A stretch of 64,000 bases of DNA from an uncultured Bacteroidota bacterium (GTDB taxonomy: Bacteria; Bacteroidota; Bacteroidia; Flavobacteriales; Flavobacteriaceae), in the NCBI GenBank assembly GCA_902583445.1, contig CACHVZ010000005.1, positions 30,311-94,310 of the forward strand, in the 5' to 3' direction. This document shows positions 27,603 through 37,658 of this stretch, one piece after another. Position 1 is the stretch's first letter, and every line of letters begins with the position of its first letter. The notes under the pieces are model-generated. The model did no database searches, had not been told where the DNA came from, and saw only the letters and a list, made by a program, of their open reading frames with translations. The translations under genes were made by a program, and so were the position numbers.

Positions 27603-29428
27603 TGAACTTGAGAGTTATTACGGCAATCCCTTTTATTATTATATTTTTTTTATTTGGATCGTGTAATAAAGATTATTATTCTGTTGGAATTGAAATATTT
27701 GATGATCAATTTGAAGATTTAAAAGTAGAGACTTTTCCAATTTTCTCATATCAAGAGTCTATGGATAAAGTTCAGACAAATAACTTAAGTAATGTTCATT
27801 TAGGCTCTTATAATGATAGCTTTTTTGGTAAGATAAATTCAAGTTTTATATCACAATTAGATATCTCTTCCTTTCAATTTTTTGGAGATTTAACTCAAGA
27901 TCAAGAAAACAATGGCAGCCAACTTAATTTTATTAATGAAAATGAACAATTAAAAGCAGTTTATCTTGATTTGCCATTCTTTAATAATACTAATGATAAA
28001 GATAATGATGGAGTAATTGATTTATATGATGTTGATCCAAACAATAGTTCAAGTGACTCGGATAATGATGGTTTATCTGATATTCTTGAGACACAAGCTG
28101 GAACAAACCCTTTAAGTGCAGATACAGATAACGACGGAATTTTAGATCCAGATGACCCTGAAATTAACGGATATAATGCTGAAAGACAAGTATATGAGAT
28201 TGACTCTATATTTGGGAACAGAAATGCTGACTTTAATCTTGAGGTTTATGAGTTAACTTATCATTTAAGCTCTTTAGACCCAGCAAATAATTTTGAAACT
28301 TTTAAAGAATATTATTCTGATGACGATTTCTATGAAAAAGGATTCTCTGGAAGAAAATTTTATGATGGCAAGGTTTCTCTTGACTTAAATGATATCCCAG
28401 TCTTTTTTAAAGAAGATGATCCGTCTACCGAAGATATTGATGAGTTAAATGAGATAGATTATTTTGAAACGCCAAGAATAAGAGTTTCTCTTGATAAAGA
28501 TTACTTCCAACGAGCAATTGTTAACAAGGAGGGAACAGAAGACTTACAGAATCCATCTAATTTTAATAATAGCTTCAGGGGGTTAATAGTAAAAGCTAGC
28601 AATTTCTCTGACGACCTTTATATGCTATTAGATATTTTTAATGCAAGACTTGTCTTTGAATATGAGTATGATGTCTATAATAATAATGGAACAAGTAGCG
28701 AGCTATCTGATGATTTTACTGAGATAAAAGAAAAAACAAGTATTATTCCTCTAGGAGGTATAACAATCAATCTATTTAATCATAAAGATTTTAATCAAGA
28801 GATCACAAATGAAATTAACTTATCAAAGGAGAACATTCCATCCAAAAAATTATATGTGAATGGCTCTAAATTTGTATCAAAACTAAAATTATTTACCTCA
28901 GATAATTCTATCTCTGACGATCTCATGGAGCTCAAGTCAAAAAATATTTTAATTAATGAAGCGAACATTGTATTGCATTTAGACCAAAATATTCACAGAG
29001 AAAATTATCAATATCTTCCGAACAGATTATACTTATATTCTTATAATAACGGAGAACCAATTGAGGATTATAATAAAGACTTTACTATAGATTACGAAGT
29101 TGGTGCAGTAAATGCAAATAAATATTTATTTGGCGGCTTTTTGCAATATGACACAAATAATAATCCAACTAGCTATAAGTTTAATGTTACTAACCATGTT
29201 TCTAATATTATTAGACACGACTCTTTAAATATAGACTTAGGGCTAACACTTACATCTAACATTGAAAACTCATTTGTTCGAAAAGCATATACATCAGATC
29301 TTAAAAAAGTTAATATACCTGATGCTTCTATTTCAGTTCCATTTCCTGTTGCTTTATATGGTTCTAATATTGATGAGAACAACTTATCCAACAAGCTTAA
29401 GTTAGAGGTTATTTACTCTGAATATTAG
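27602..29428 (+). CDS. DUF4270 lipoprotein with thrombospondin-3-like calcium repeats
   Basis: 608 residues. The lipobox FLFGSC places the lipidated Cys at 21. DUF4270 covers most of the protein, with typical strand patterns (TFPIFSYQE, NLSNVHLGSYND, and the C-terminal VALYGSNIDE). Residues 131-187 contain three Asp-rich repeats (DKDNDGVIDLYDVDP, SDNDGLSDILETQAGTNP, TDNDGILDPDDP) of the TSP3/dockerin-like calcium-binding kind, inserted in the N-terminal part. The function of DUF4270 is unknown; it is a cell-surface lipoprotein family of Bacteroidota. It follows the GT5-like gene with a one-base overlap. Confidence 0.85.
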   Translation: MNLRVITAIPFIIIFFLFGSCNKDYYSVGIEIFDDQFEDLKVETFPIFSYQESMDKVQTNNLSNVHLGSYNDSFFGKINSSFISQLDISSFQFFGDLTQDQENNGSQLNFINENEQLKAVYLDLPFFNNTNDKDNDGVIDLYDVDPNNSSSDSDNDGLSDILETQAGTNPLSADTDNDGILDPDDPEINGYNAERQVYEIDSIFGNRNADFNLEVYELTYHLSSLDPANNFETFKEYYSDDDFYEKGFSGRKFYDGKVSLDLNDIPVFFKEDDPSTEDIDELNEIDYFETPRIRVSLDKDYFQRAIVNKEGTEDLQNPSNFNNSFRGLIVKASNFSDDLYMLLDIFNARLVFEYEYDVYNNNGTSSELSDDFTEIKEKTSIIPLGGITINLFNHKDFNQEITNEINLSKENIPSKKLYVNGSKFVSKLKLFTSDNSISDDLMELKSKNILINEANIVLHLDQNIHRENYQYLPNRLYLYSYNNGEPIEDYNKDFTIDYEVGAVNANKYLFGGFLQYDTNNNPTSYKFNVTNHVSNIIRHDSLNIDLGLTLTSNIENSFVRKAYTSDLKKVNIPDASISVPFPVALYGSNIDENNLSNKLKLEVIYSEY

Positions 29429-29473
29429 AAAAATCTATTAATTAAGTAATTTACATAATATATATCTATACAA

Positions 29474-29496
29474 ATATTTAATAAATATATTTTTTT
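29474..29496 (+). terminator. Weak AT-only terminator candidate after DUF4270
   Basis: ATATTTA, one A, TAAATAT, then AT and six T. A perfect 7-bp inverted repeat before a T-run 46 bases after the DUF4270 stop, but with no G-C pair and an unrealistically short loop. Confidence 0.25.
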
Positions 29497-29566
29497 GAAT
29501 ATTGTTAAATAATATACATGTTACCATAATAAAAAATTATGAAAAAATTTTTTCAATAGTATAAAA

Positions 29567-30517
29567 CTATACTTTAGCTTTAAGTTCTTGTATAAGTCTA
29601 GGTATAACCTCAAAAGCATCTCCCACAACACCATAGTCAGCTGCTTTAAAAAAGGGAGCTTCAGGATCACTATTTATTACTACTTTAACTTTAGATGAAT
29701 TTATTCCTGCTAAGTGTTGAATTGCTCCAGAAATTCCTATAGCTATGTATAAATTAGAAGATACGGGCTTTCCTGTTTGCCCTACATGTTCGCTATGAGG
29801 TCTCCAACCCATATCTGAGACTGGTTTCGAGCAGGCTGTAGCCGCTCCTAGCAAACCAGCTAGTTCCTCTATCATTTTCCAATTTTCAGGACCTTTTAAA
29901 CCCCTTCCAGCAGAAACAACTATATCAGCATCTGCAATTGTCACACTCCCAGATTGCTTTTCAATATTTGTTACTTTATGATTAGTTTCAATTTCATCAA
30001 CTTTAAACTCTTCTTGTGAACCCTTACCTTCTTTTTCAAAGATCCCATATGAATTGGATGAAATACTAATTATTTTTAAATCACCCTTAAGTTCAGTAGA
30101 AGAAAATGCTTTGTTAGTGAAACAACTTCTTTTTACAATAAATGGATTTATACTTTCAGGAAGTTCAACTACATTAGAAATGTAGGACCCATAAGTATAT
30201 CCAGCTAAATATGCGCCTAAATATTTTGAGTCAGCAGATGATGATAATATTACAGTAGATACATTTTCAGTTTCTATAACTTTTAATAATAAAGTTGAAT
30301 ATACCTTACAAGTAAACTCTTGAGAGTTCTGACTTTCAATATTGAAAATTTTATCAGCACCAAAATTTTTTAATTTTTGGGAATTTGAACAATTAAATGT
30401 CACGCAAATTAATTCAACTCCCATTTTATCTGCAAGAGACTTTCCATATGAGACAGCTTCATATGAAGATTTTTTAAAACTGTTTTTCTCTGATTCTGAA
30501 TATACTAATACTGACAT
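29567..30517 (-). CDS. etfA: Electron transfer flavoprotein, alpha subunit
   Basis: With EtfB accepts electrons from acyl-CoA dehydrogenases and passes them to ETF:quinone oxidoreductase. The FAD-binding C-terminal domain has VSAGRGLKGPENW, PVSDMGWRPHSEHVGQTG, the IGISGAIQHLAG signature and INSDPEAPFF. Length 316 aa is normal. It lies 2 bases after etfB and is last in the HMG-CoA synthase-etfB-etfA unit. Nothing is missing. Confidence 0.96.
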   Translation of the reverse strand: MSVLVYSESEKNSFKKSSYEAVSYGKSLADKMGVELICVTFNCSNSQKLKNFGADKIFNIESQNSQEFTCKVYSTLLLKVIETENVSTVILSSSADSKYLGAYLAGYTYGSYISNVVELPESINPFIVKRSCFTNKAFSSTELKGDLKIISISSNSYGIFEKEGKGSQEEFKVDEIETNHKVTNIEKQSGSVTIADADIVVSAGRGLKGPENWKMIEELAGLLGAATACSKPVSDMGWRPHSEHVGQTGKPVSSNLYIAIGISGAIQHLAGINSSKVKVVINSDPEAPFFKAADYGVVGDAFEVIPRLIQELKAKV

Positions 30518-30519
30518 AT

Positions 30520-31266
30520 CTATAATACTTTGGCTTCGTTTTCTAATAAGTCAATAAGCTTATCAATCTCATCTGCATTTATTAGTTTTACTTCACCTTT
30601 TTCTTCAGGTTTAAAAAACTTCTTATCAACTGCTTGATTACTAAAATCTTTTGATTCTATTACTTCTAATGGCTTTTGACGTGCCATCATAATACCTCTC
30701 ATGTTGGGAATAATTAAATCACTTTCCTCGACCAGACCTTTTTGGGCACCTATTACAATTGGTAATTTACATTCACTAGTTTCTATTCCACCAGAGATCT
30801 CTCTTGAACATTTTACATCATCAGAGTTTATATCAAGACTAACACAATTTGTAATAAAATTATAATCTAAATAACCAGCAAGAAGACCTGGGACTAGACC
30901 ACCATTGTAGTCAATTGACTCTCTTCCACAAATAATTACATCATAATTAATTTCATTACAGTGGGCTTCAATTTCCTTTGCAACAGAGTATGCATCTAAA
31001 GCTTCACAGTCAATCCTAATAGCATTGTCAGCTCCAATTGCAAGACATTTTCTAAGTATAGCCTCTGAAGAAATATCACCAACAGTAAGAGCTGTAACAG
31101 AAGCATTATTAGATTCTTTCATCCAAACAGCTTTAGTCAGTCCAAATTCATCGTTTGGATTAATTATAAATTGAACACCATTTTTATCAAACTTTGAATC
31201 AGAGTCAGTAAAATTGATTTTTGAAGTTGTGTCAGGGACATTACTTATACAAACTAATATCTTCAT
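30520..31266 (-). CDS. etfB: Electron transfer flavoprotein, beta subunit
   Basis: AMP-binding partner of EtfA. 248 residues, starting MKILVCISNVPDTTSKI, with the nucleotide region ICGRESIDYNGGLVPGLLAGYL and the LPIVIGAQKGL and IPNMRGIMMARQKPLEV stretch (signature-like). It sits 5 bases after the HMG-CoA synthase stop and 2 bases before etfA. The composition matches the neighbours. Confidence 0.95.
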   Translation of the reverse strand: MKILVCISNVPDTTSKINFTDSDSKFDKNGVQFIINPNDEFGLTKAVWMKESNNASVTALTVGDISSEAILRKCLAIGADNAIRIDCEALDAYSVAKEIEAHCNEINYDVIICGRESIDYNGGLVPGLLAGYLDYNFITNCVSLDINSDDVKCSREISGGIETSECKLPIVIGAQKGLVEESDLIIPNMRGIMMARQKPLEVIESKDFSNQAVDKKFFKPEEKGEVKLINADEIDKLIDLLENEAKVL

Positions 31267-31271
31267 AAAAT

Positions 31272-32714
31272 TTAATATTTAAAATAATTTCTAAGACCCT
31301 CAGTAAATTCACCCTTGTCAATTTTCTTCAACTTGATAATCCCTTGGTTATTGTTAATATTAGATGAAACCTTTCTTTTGTGAAGTTGCTCATAGATATC
31401 TATGCTAATTTTTTTTCTAGAATCTAAATTTTGAAATAAATTAATTTTTCCAATTTTATCCTTCCAATTATTTTGGATAGTGCCTTCAAAAATCTTTGCT
31501 TTAGAACCGCTACCATAACTAATAAATCCAATCTTTTTATTAGCAAGTTCATTACCATTTGATGATGCCTCAACTAGTGAACTAATTAATGACATAAAAA
31601 TTGAGGCGGTGTACATATTTCCAATCTCAGAAGATGCCTTTTCGCCAGGAGCGATCTTTTGATCAACAAAATTTTTATAGACACTAGATTTTGAAACTTT
31701 TTTTATCCATTCTTTATCTATCTCAGACTTTGGATTACCTACTTCTGAGTATATATTCTCAGAATATCCATTTTTTTCCATCCATTCTATCCATTTATGA
31801 GTTATCATTCTTCTACCATGATATGCATATGGAAGATGAAAAATTATATTTTCCCATTCTTTTAAAATATTTCTTTCATTTTGATTATTGAAATCATCAA
31901 TTGCTTCATAAACCCTTGCCCTATAACTTTCATTAGAAAACTGACCTTCAAAAATAGGCTCTTCCTTGTATACTTCAATAATATCGTTTGTATCAGACCA
32001 GAATTTTGATTGAGTATTTTCTAATAAGGTTTCCGCTTCCTCTTGGGATACTTCTTTATCAAGAATTTTTGCTGCCTCTATTAAAATATTAGCTTTTTTA
32101 TATTGTCTTCTTGGCTTAAAAAAATCACCAATACCTTTTGTTGAAACTCCCCAAGATCCATTAAATAAAATAATGGATGGATTTTCGCAGATAAGCATTG
32201 ATACAGAACCAGCACCTTGTGTATATTCTCCACTAGAGTTAAGCTCGTATTTCGCTATATCTGATGCTATAACAACTGCTTTTCTATTATCACCATTTTT
32301 AACCCAATCACAGCAGTTTTGAAGCGCATCTACAGCACCTGCACAGGCAAATGTTAGATCAACAATATCACAATTCATAAAACATCTTTCCCCATATTTA
32401 TCCTTGAATATTTCTTCAAGTATTTCAACAACATAGGATGATGTTGGTTTAGAGGAGTCAACACCACTCTCGGTTCCTAAATAAACTCTTCCAATTTCTT
32501 TAGGATTAATATTGTTTTCCGATATCAGTCTAAAAAGTGAATTTGCAGCAATGGATGCAGCGTCTTCATCAAAGTCAGGAGTTGCCATTTTTTTTAACCC
32601 CAATCCATGTACTAGTTTTTCAGCTGGGATATTTCTCTTCTTAGCCAATTCCTTAATATCTACATAAAGAGATGGAACATAATATGCTAAAGAGTCAATA
32701 CCTACTTTTTTCAT
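31272..32714 (-). CDS. Hydroxymethylglutaryl-CoA synthase family protein
   Basis: Condenses acetyl-CoA with acetoacetyl-CoA, the first committed step of the mevalonate pathway used for isoprenoids in many Flavobacteriia. Thiolase-fold residues are visible: general base Glu82 in GTESGVDSSKP, nucleophile Cys124 in LTFACAGAVDAL, and a His in LPYAYHGRRM. The start is ATG 32714 (MKKVGIDSLAYYVP, 480 aa). A 15-codon upstream extension reads through a promoter-like box and resembles nothing. Co-transcribed with etfB and etfA. Confidence 0.9.
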   Translation of the reverse strand: MKKVGIDSLAYYVPSLYVDIKELAKKRNIPAEKLVHGLGLKKMATPDFDEDAASIAANSLFRLISENNINPKEIGRVYLGTESGVDSSKPTSSYVVEILEEIFKDKYGERCFMNCDIVDLTFACAGAVDALQNCCDWVKNGDNRKAVVIASDIAKYELNSSGEYTQGAGSVSMLICENPSIILFNGSWGVSTKGIGDFFKPRRQYKKANILIEAAKILDKEVSQEEAETLLENTQSKFWSDTNDIIEVYKEEPIFEGQFSNESYRARVYEAIDDFNNQNERNILKEWENIIFHLPYAYHGRRMITHKWIEWMEKNGYSENIYSEVGNPKSEIDKEWIKKVSKSSVYKNFVDQKIAPGEKASSEIGNMYTASIFMSLISSLVEASSNGNELANKKIGFISYGSGSKAKIFEGTIQNNWKDKIGKINLFQNLDSRKKISIDIYEQLHKRKVSSNINNNQGIIKLKKIDKGEFTEGLRNYFKY

Positions 32715-32730
32715 TGCTAATACTAAGCTC

Positions 32731-32760
32731 CAAATATAGTTACATAAATGCTTATCCAAA
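32731..32760 (-). promoter_or_regulatory. Bacteroidota promoter for HMG-CoA synthase-etfBA
   Basis: On the minus strand TTTG (32760-32757), an 18-base spacer, then TATATTTG (32738-32731), which fits the TTTG/TANNTTTG consensus. It lies 17 bases before the HMG-CoA synthase ATG and overlaps the T-tract of the receptor terminator. Confidence 0.6.
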
Positions 32761-32786
32761 AAAAAAGAGCAACCAAAGTTGCTCTT
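32758..32786 (-). terminator. Intrinsic terminator of the third TonB receptor
   Basis: On the minus strand AAGAGCAAC, loop, GTTGCTCTT (arms 32765-32773 and 32778-32786), followed by nine T (plus-strand A at 32758-32766). It starts 26 bases after the receptor stop. Confidence 0.8.
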
Positions 32787-32811
32787 TTAAGATAAATTTA
32801 TGAAGTGTTAT

Positions 32812-35622
32812 TTATAGGTCAAATGTAAGTTTACCTAAAATTCTTCTTCCAATTACAGGAAAGTTTCTGTAAACTTGATATTCTTGATTAAAAATGTTTG
32901 TTCCTGATAAATCAAATCTAAGTTTTGGAGAAAATTTATAACCCAAGTTGATATCAACTAGATTCTGCTCGTCAGTTGATCCAAATGAAATTGAGTTATT
33001 TGAAAAGAAAGAATCTTTATGGTGAAACTTAGCTGACATATTAAATTTACTTGCTGTTGGAAAATAGTTAAACCCAATATTATATTGAATTTTAGGTTTC
33101 TCAAGATATGTGTCAGATCCAAGGTTATCATCATTGCTTTCGCCGACAATCCACTCATTTTGACTTACCCAAGATGAGTTAAAAAATAAATTTAAACCTT
33201 CATTTACGTAATAATCTAATGCAAGATCAATACCCCAGTGATCACGAGGAGCATTAAAATTTCTATATCCATAAGCTATATGTGTAATACCATCACCCTG
33301 GGGGGCAGCAGATGATTCTTCAGCTCCTAAAGCAGAGAATGAATTAGGATTTCCTGCAAGAACGGTATCTATTAATCCTTGACCTCCTTGTGCAAATGCT
33401 CCTCCAACAAACTGAGCTATTTGTGGTCCATAAAGAGGTAATAGATCAGCTGCTACACCTGCACCAAGAGCAGAAGCAATTTCCTCATAATTTTGCAAAG
33501 CATAAACAGTTCCTACTTGACCAAACTCTATTCCACCATTTCTCCAAAGTGTATAAAAGTCTAAACCAATGGACAATTTTTCACCAATAATTCCTTTATA
33601 TCCTATTTCCCATGACCTTACCTCTTCAAAACTTGTTGTTGATGTATTTCTATTTTCGGTAAAAGATTCTCCAGTTATTGGATTAACTCCTACTAATGAA
33701 CCAGCTACTCCTGCAGGACCTTGGTAAGTTGCAAAAAATGGATTTAATAATCCTTGTAAAAATGCTGGATCTAAACCATACTGCGGAGCAAGTGCATAAA
33801 CTCCAGCAATTGAAGCCTCAGCAGCTGCGAGATATGCAATACTTAGAGGAAATCCTGAGGTTCCAACAGGAATATCAATGGGAAGGCCTAGTGGGTCAAG
33901 AGCTAAATCTATAATTCCTGAATCAAAAGTTTGTGCTTGTATTTGCCCAGCACCCCATACATCTTGTTGACCTGGAGCAAGAACTCTAACAGGAAAGTCT
34001 AAGAACACCTGAAGAGCAGGTGTTGGTAGATATGCACCAGTGTATGACAATCTCAATGAATTTTTATCATTTATCTTATATACAAAAGCAAATTTTGGGG
34101 ATACAACTCCATCATCTATTACATTAACTTCATCGTATCGAGCAGATACGTTTAATGAGAGCTTATCTCCCAGGCTTAAATCACCGTTTAGATACATACC
34201 CCAAATATTGTAATCATCATTATCTTCATTTCTACCATATAAAGTGTTTTTTGTATCTTGACCTAAAAACCTCGCATCTCCACCAATTGTCCATAAAGAA
34301 TTACCAATATCAAAATTATATTGAAGTTGAAAATCTGTAGCAGTTCTGTCAACATATGTTCTTAGTCCACTAGAATAGTTCCAAGCCATGTAGTCATCAT
34401 CAGTTGAGTCAACACTTTCATGTCCAGCTTGCAAGAAAAAATTACCAGACCTTAATGAACCTTGAAAATATTGTTTTAAACCATCGTTATATACGATACC
34501 ACTGTTGTTATATGAAATACTTGCACCCCTAGACATTCCACCTTCTAATTTGTAAGTTGTCTTATCAGATGGTCTCCATTCTAGTGCTGCATCAAAACTG
34601 TAATTATCATAACTATCAGCTAATGGATTACCATCTCCGTCAGGATCAATTTCATCTGGTCCTTTAACAACTCCACCTTGACCTACAACTACATTATTTT
34701 GAACCAAAGGTTCATAAATTGAAGTAAAACTAGCTCCTAAAGCAGAAGCAGCTTCTTCATTTGGAACAGTCCAATCATCTCCACTTCCATATCTAAAGTT
34801 AAATTTATATCCAAATGTTTGATCATCATTTCGTTTAGCAAATCTAGCTTCTCCTCCAAAGGTGTTTAATTCTCCAGCCCATAATGAAACAGTTTGTCCG
34901 GGATAATCTATTGGACTTTTTGTGATAAATTGCACAACACCGGAGACTGCAGCAGGCCCATATAATGATCCAGCAGGACCTCTAACAACCTCTACTCTTT
35001 CTAGATCTAAATTTGAGATACCTTGTTGAGCTGAAAATAATGTTCCAGCAGCAGGAGTTGTAAGAAGCCTATTATCTTTTAGAACAATCATCTCAGTACT
35101 AAAATTTGAACTTCCAGTTCTTCCTTCAAAATTTATAGTGTTTATAGATTGTTGCTGATAACTAATGCCAACTGTATTTTCAATTAATTTAAAAGGTTCA
35201 CCCGTAGCAGCTGAGACTTCAATTTCACGCGTATTAATTACCGAAATTGAAGCTGGAGCGTCAAGGGACTTTTGCGTTCTTCTGGAAGCAGTAACAACTA
35301 TTTCTTCAAGGTTTTGCCCTGCAGTTAACATCACGCTAATATCTTGATTAGCAGAAGTTACTTGAACACGTTGTGCGCTATATCCTACATAGCTTACAAC
35401 AATTGTCAATGGGAGATTTTGACTTGTAGTTAATGAAAAGTTTCCATCCAAATCAGTTACAGTCCCCGCATTGGTTCCATCAATAATAACGTTAACACCA
35501 GGAATCCCAACCATATCCACTGCATCGTTAACAGATCCGGATATTTGAGTTTGAGTGTAAGCGTTACTGAATAGAATCACAGCCATAAAGGCTAAATAAT
35601 GCTTATTTAAAATATTTTTCAT
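32812..35622 (-). CDS. TonB-dependent receptor with CarboxypepD_reg-like domain
   Basis: 936 residues. Signal peptide about 1-23 (ends SNAYTQ). CarboxypepD_reg-like beta-sandwich about 25-110, including GIPGVNVIIDGTNAGTVTDL and YVGYSAQRV. The plug starts EEIVVTASRRTQKSLDAPAS (about 115-134), with FEGRTGSSNF and RGPAGSLYGPAAVSG further on. Large barrel ends in LGKLTFDL. No SusD-like lipoprotein is adjacent, so substrate is open. Single-gene unit with its own terminator. Confidence 0.9.
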   Translation of the reverse strand: MKNILNKHYLAFMAVILFSNAYTQTQISGSVNDAVDMVGIPGVNVIIDGTNAGTVTDLDGNFSLTTSQNLPLTIVVSYVGYSAQRVQVTSANQDISVMLTAGQNLEEIVVTASRRTQKSLDAPASISVINTREIEVSAATGEPFKLIENTVGISYQQQSINTINFEGRTGSSNFSTEMIVLKDNRLLTTPAAGTLFSAQQGISNLDLERVEVVRGPAGSLYGPAAVSGVVQFITKSPIDYPGQTVSLWAGELNTFGGEARFAKRNDDQTFGYKFNFRYGSGDDWTVPNEEAASALGASFTSIYEPLVQNNVVVGQGGVVKGPDEIDPDGDGNPLADSYDNYSFDAALEWRPSDKTTYKLEGGMSRGASISYNNSGIVYNDGLKQYFQGSLRSGNFFLQAGHESVDSTDDDYMAWNYSSGLRTYVDRTATDFQLQYNFDIGNSLWTIGGDARFLGQDTKNTLYGRNEDNDDYNIWGMYLNGDLSLGDKLSLNVSARYDEVNVIDDGVVSPKFAFVYKINDKNSLRLSYTGAYLPTPALQVFLDFPVRVLAPGQQDVWGAGQIQAQTFDSGIIDLALDPLGLPIDIPVGTSGFPLSIAYLAAAEASIAGVYALAPQYGLDPAFLQGLLNPFFATYQGPAGVAGSLVGVNPITGESFTENRNTSTTSFEEVRSWEIGYKGIIGEKLSIGLDFYTLWRNGGIEFGQVGTVYALQNYEEIASALGAGVAADLLPLYGPQIAQFVGGAFAQGGQGLIDTVLAGNPNSFSALGAEESSAAPQGDGITHIAYGYRNFNAPRDHWGIDLALDYYVNEGLNLFFNSSWVSQNEWIVGESNDDNLGSDTYLEKPKIQYNIGFNYFPTASKFNMSAKFHHKDSFFSNNSISFGSTDEQNLVDINLGYKFSPKLRFDLSGTNIFNQEYQVYRNFPVIGRRILGKLTFDL

Positions 35623-35838
35623 TTTATTTAGGTTTTGTTATACGAAAGTTAATTCATAAGTCTAACTAGTTTATTTGTTTTTAATAGAAGAATAATAGTG
35701 GGATTACTGATTTTTAAAATATCCCTCCACCATACTTAATCTGATTTAAAGTTGAAGTTAATATAAATTTTTCCATCTGACAAATAGAAAATTAAGTCAG
35801 CATTAATTTTGAAAAGTTTTATTTATTAAATAATTCGA

Positions 35839-37518
35839 TTATTCAAAGATGATTTTATCAACAGACTCATGCCATTTTAAGTATTTATTAGAGTATACAT
35901 CTTCTATTTCACCTCTTTTTAACTTTTGTGTTGGACCAATTATCCCATTCTCTTGAGTCCATTCATCTTTAACAATAATAAAAGTTGATAGCTTTTGATA
36001 ATTCATCAATTTGGCATTTATGCTGTTCATTCTTTCTAATAGAATATTTGATAGTTTATCTCTTGAAATTGATTTTCCAATATCTGATAATTGAATTAAA
36101 CATAATGGTTGAGCAATGCCTCTACCAACTACACATGATTCCTCAATTTCATTAATATCTCCTAATAACTCCTCCAATACAACAGGCTCAATAAATTTAC
36201 CTTTGGAAGTTTTAAAACTATCAGTTACCCTCCCAGTGATGTAAAGATATCCGTCACTATCAAGATAACCCTTATCACCAGTATGAAGCCAGCCGTTTCT
36301 TAAAGTTCTATCTGACATATCTTTATTCTTGTAATAACCTGACATAATTACAGGACCTTTTGTTAAAATTTCTCCAGTTTCCTCATCAATTTTTAAGTCT
36401 ATACCTTTATGTGTAATACCAACGGATCCAGTTTTCTCTATGTTCTGTCCATCAACAGCAGTGCAGATTACACAATTTTCTGTCATACCATAACCGTTAG
36501 TTATATAAATACCAATTTTTCTAAACCATTCAATTAGTGAAACTTGAATTGGAGCAGCCCCCGAAACAGTTTGTCTTATTCTGCTAAAACCTAAACCTTT
36601 TCTAATGAGTTTTTTTAATATGCTTGATAATAGAGGAATGCTTAATAAAAAATCAAGTCTCTTTTGAGGAAATTTTGATAAAATACCAAGTTGAAGTTTA
36701 GTCCACACTCTTGGTGCACCAGCAAAAACATGAGGTTGAATTTCTTTTAAGTTTTTTCCAAATGTGTCTATTGATTCAACAAAAGATATTGACCCCCCGT
36801 AGGTAAAACAGACCCATTCGACAACAACTCTTTCAAATATATGGTTAAGGGGAAGATATGAAACAAAATTATTATTTCCATCATGCCTAATCCCTAGAGG
36901 ATTATCTGGTTCAGAAAGTACACTTTTAATTCCATCGATTGATCTATATTTTAACATTACTCCTTTTGAATTACCAGTGGTTCCTGATGTAAAAATTATT
37001 GTCCACAATTCAGATAAATTAGGTTTATGAGGGTCTTCTATTGGCTTATGACTATTAATAAATTCATCCCACTCTACACCTTTTGATACTATTGAGCAAC
37101 CATCGTATTGGGGGTACTTAATTATTGGTAATTTTTCTGGTAGAATATCTTTAATTTTATCCCACGTTTCTATCTTACCAATGAATAGTGCATCTACATC
37201 ACCAAAGTTTAACAAATGAGATAATTCATCACCATTTAGTGAAGGAAAAAAAGGAACTGAAATATATCCCGCCATTACTATTGCAAGATCAGATATTACC
37301 CACTCTCGGCAATTTTTAGAATATATACCAATATGGGCATTATCCCTTAAGCCTAAAGACTTTAGTCCGCTTGCAAGTTTTCTCGCCATTTCACCAACCT
37401 CACCCCAGGTGTATTCTTCCCATTTATTACCAAAAGGTTGTCTAAGTAAAGGCCTATCTTTAAATTTCTTTTCCCATTCATAAAACTTAAATTCATATTG
37501 TTGTTCATTTACGGACAT
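35839..37518 (-). CDS. AMP-dependent acyl-CoA synthetase (long-chain fatty-acid--CoA ligase type)
   Basis: Activates a carboxylic acid, probably a long-chain fatty acid, to its CoA ester. The adenylate-forming motifs are: IIFTSGTTGNSKGVML (P-loop, about 171-186), YLPLNHIFER, ITNGYGMTENC, and the hinge LHTGDKGYLDSDGYLYITGR, with the C-terminal lysine region QKLKRGEIEDVY. Length 559 aa is somewhat shorter than typical FadD15-like enzymes (about 600). Divergent from the MaoC hydratase gene, which supports a fatty-acid role. Confidence 0.9.
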   Translation of the reverse strand: MSVNEQQYEFKFYEWEKKFKDRPLLRQPFGNKWEEYTWGEVGEMARKLASGLKSLGLRDNAHIGIYSKNCREWVISDLAIVMAGYISVPFFPSLNGDELSHLLNFGDVDALFIGKIETWDKIKDILPEKLPIIKYPQYDGCSIVSKGVEWDEFINSHKPIEDPHKPNLSELWTIIFTSGTTGNSKGVMLKYRSIDGIKSVLSEPDNPLGIRHDGNNNFVSYLPLNHIFERVVVEWVCFTYGGSISFVESIDTFGKNLKEIQPHVFAGAPRVWTKLQLGILSKFPQKRLDFLLSIPLLSSILKKLIRKGLGFSRIRQTVSGAAPIQVSLIEWFRKIGIYITNGYGMTENCVICTAVDGQNIEKTGSVGITHKGIDLKIDEETGEILTKGPVIMSGYYKNKDMSDRTLRNGWLHTGDKGYLDSDGYLYITGRVTDSFKTSKGKFIEPVVLEELLGDINEIEESCVVGRGIAQPLCLIQLSDIGKSISRDKLSNILLERMNSINAKLMNYQKLSTFIIVKDEWTQENGIIGPTQKLKRGEIEDVYSNKYLKWHESVDKIIFE

Positions 37519-37658
37519 AATTACTTGGTTTTTTATAAATATATAAGAATATTTTTATCTAAGAAAAAATATATAAATGTGATTAAAGTTGAAAAAAATA
37601 ATAATTAGTGCTTTAATTTGCAGATTAAAAAAATAAGTTGAAATTATAACATAAATAA

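Noticed and set aside
29558..29573. AGTATA-AAAC-TATACT hairpin at the etfA end as a terminator
   Set aside because: Overlaps the stop codon, all-AT pairs but one, and no T-run follows directly.
33390..33914. Gln/Leu-rich plus-strand frames opposite the TonB receptor at 32812-35622
   Set aside because: Antisense to a clear 936-aa receptor, low-complexity, no start context or homology.
35623..35838. Riboswitch upstream of the TonB receptor
   Set aside because: 216 AT-rich bases with no cobalamin, TPP or other recognisable box; no stable stems seen.
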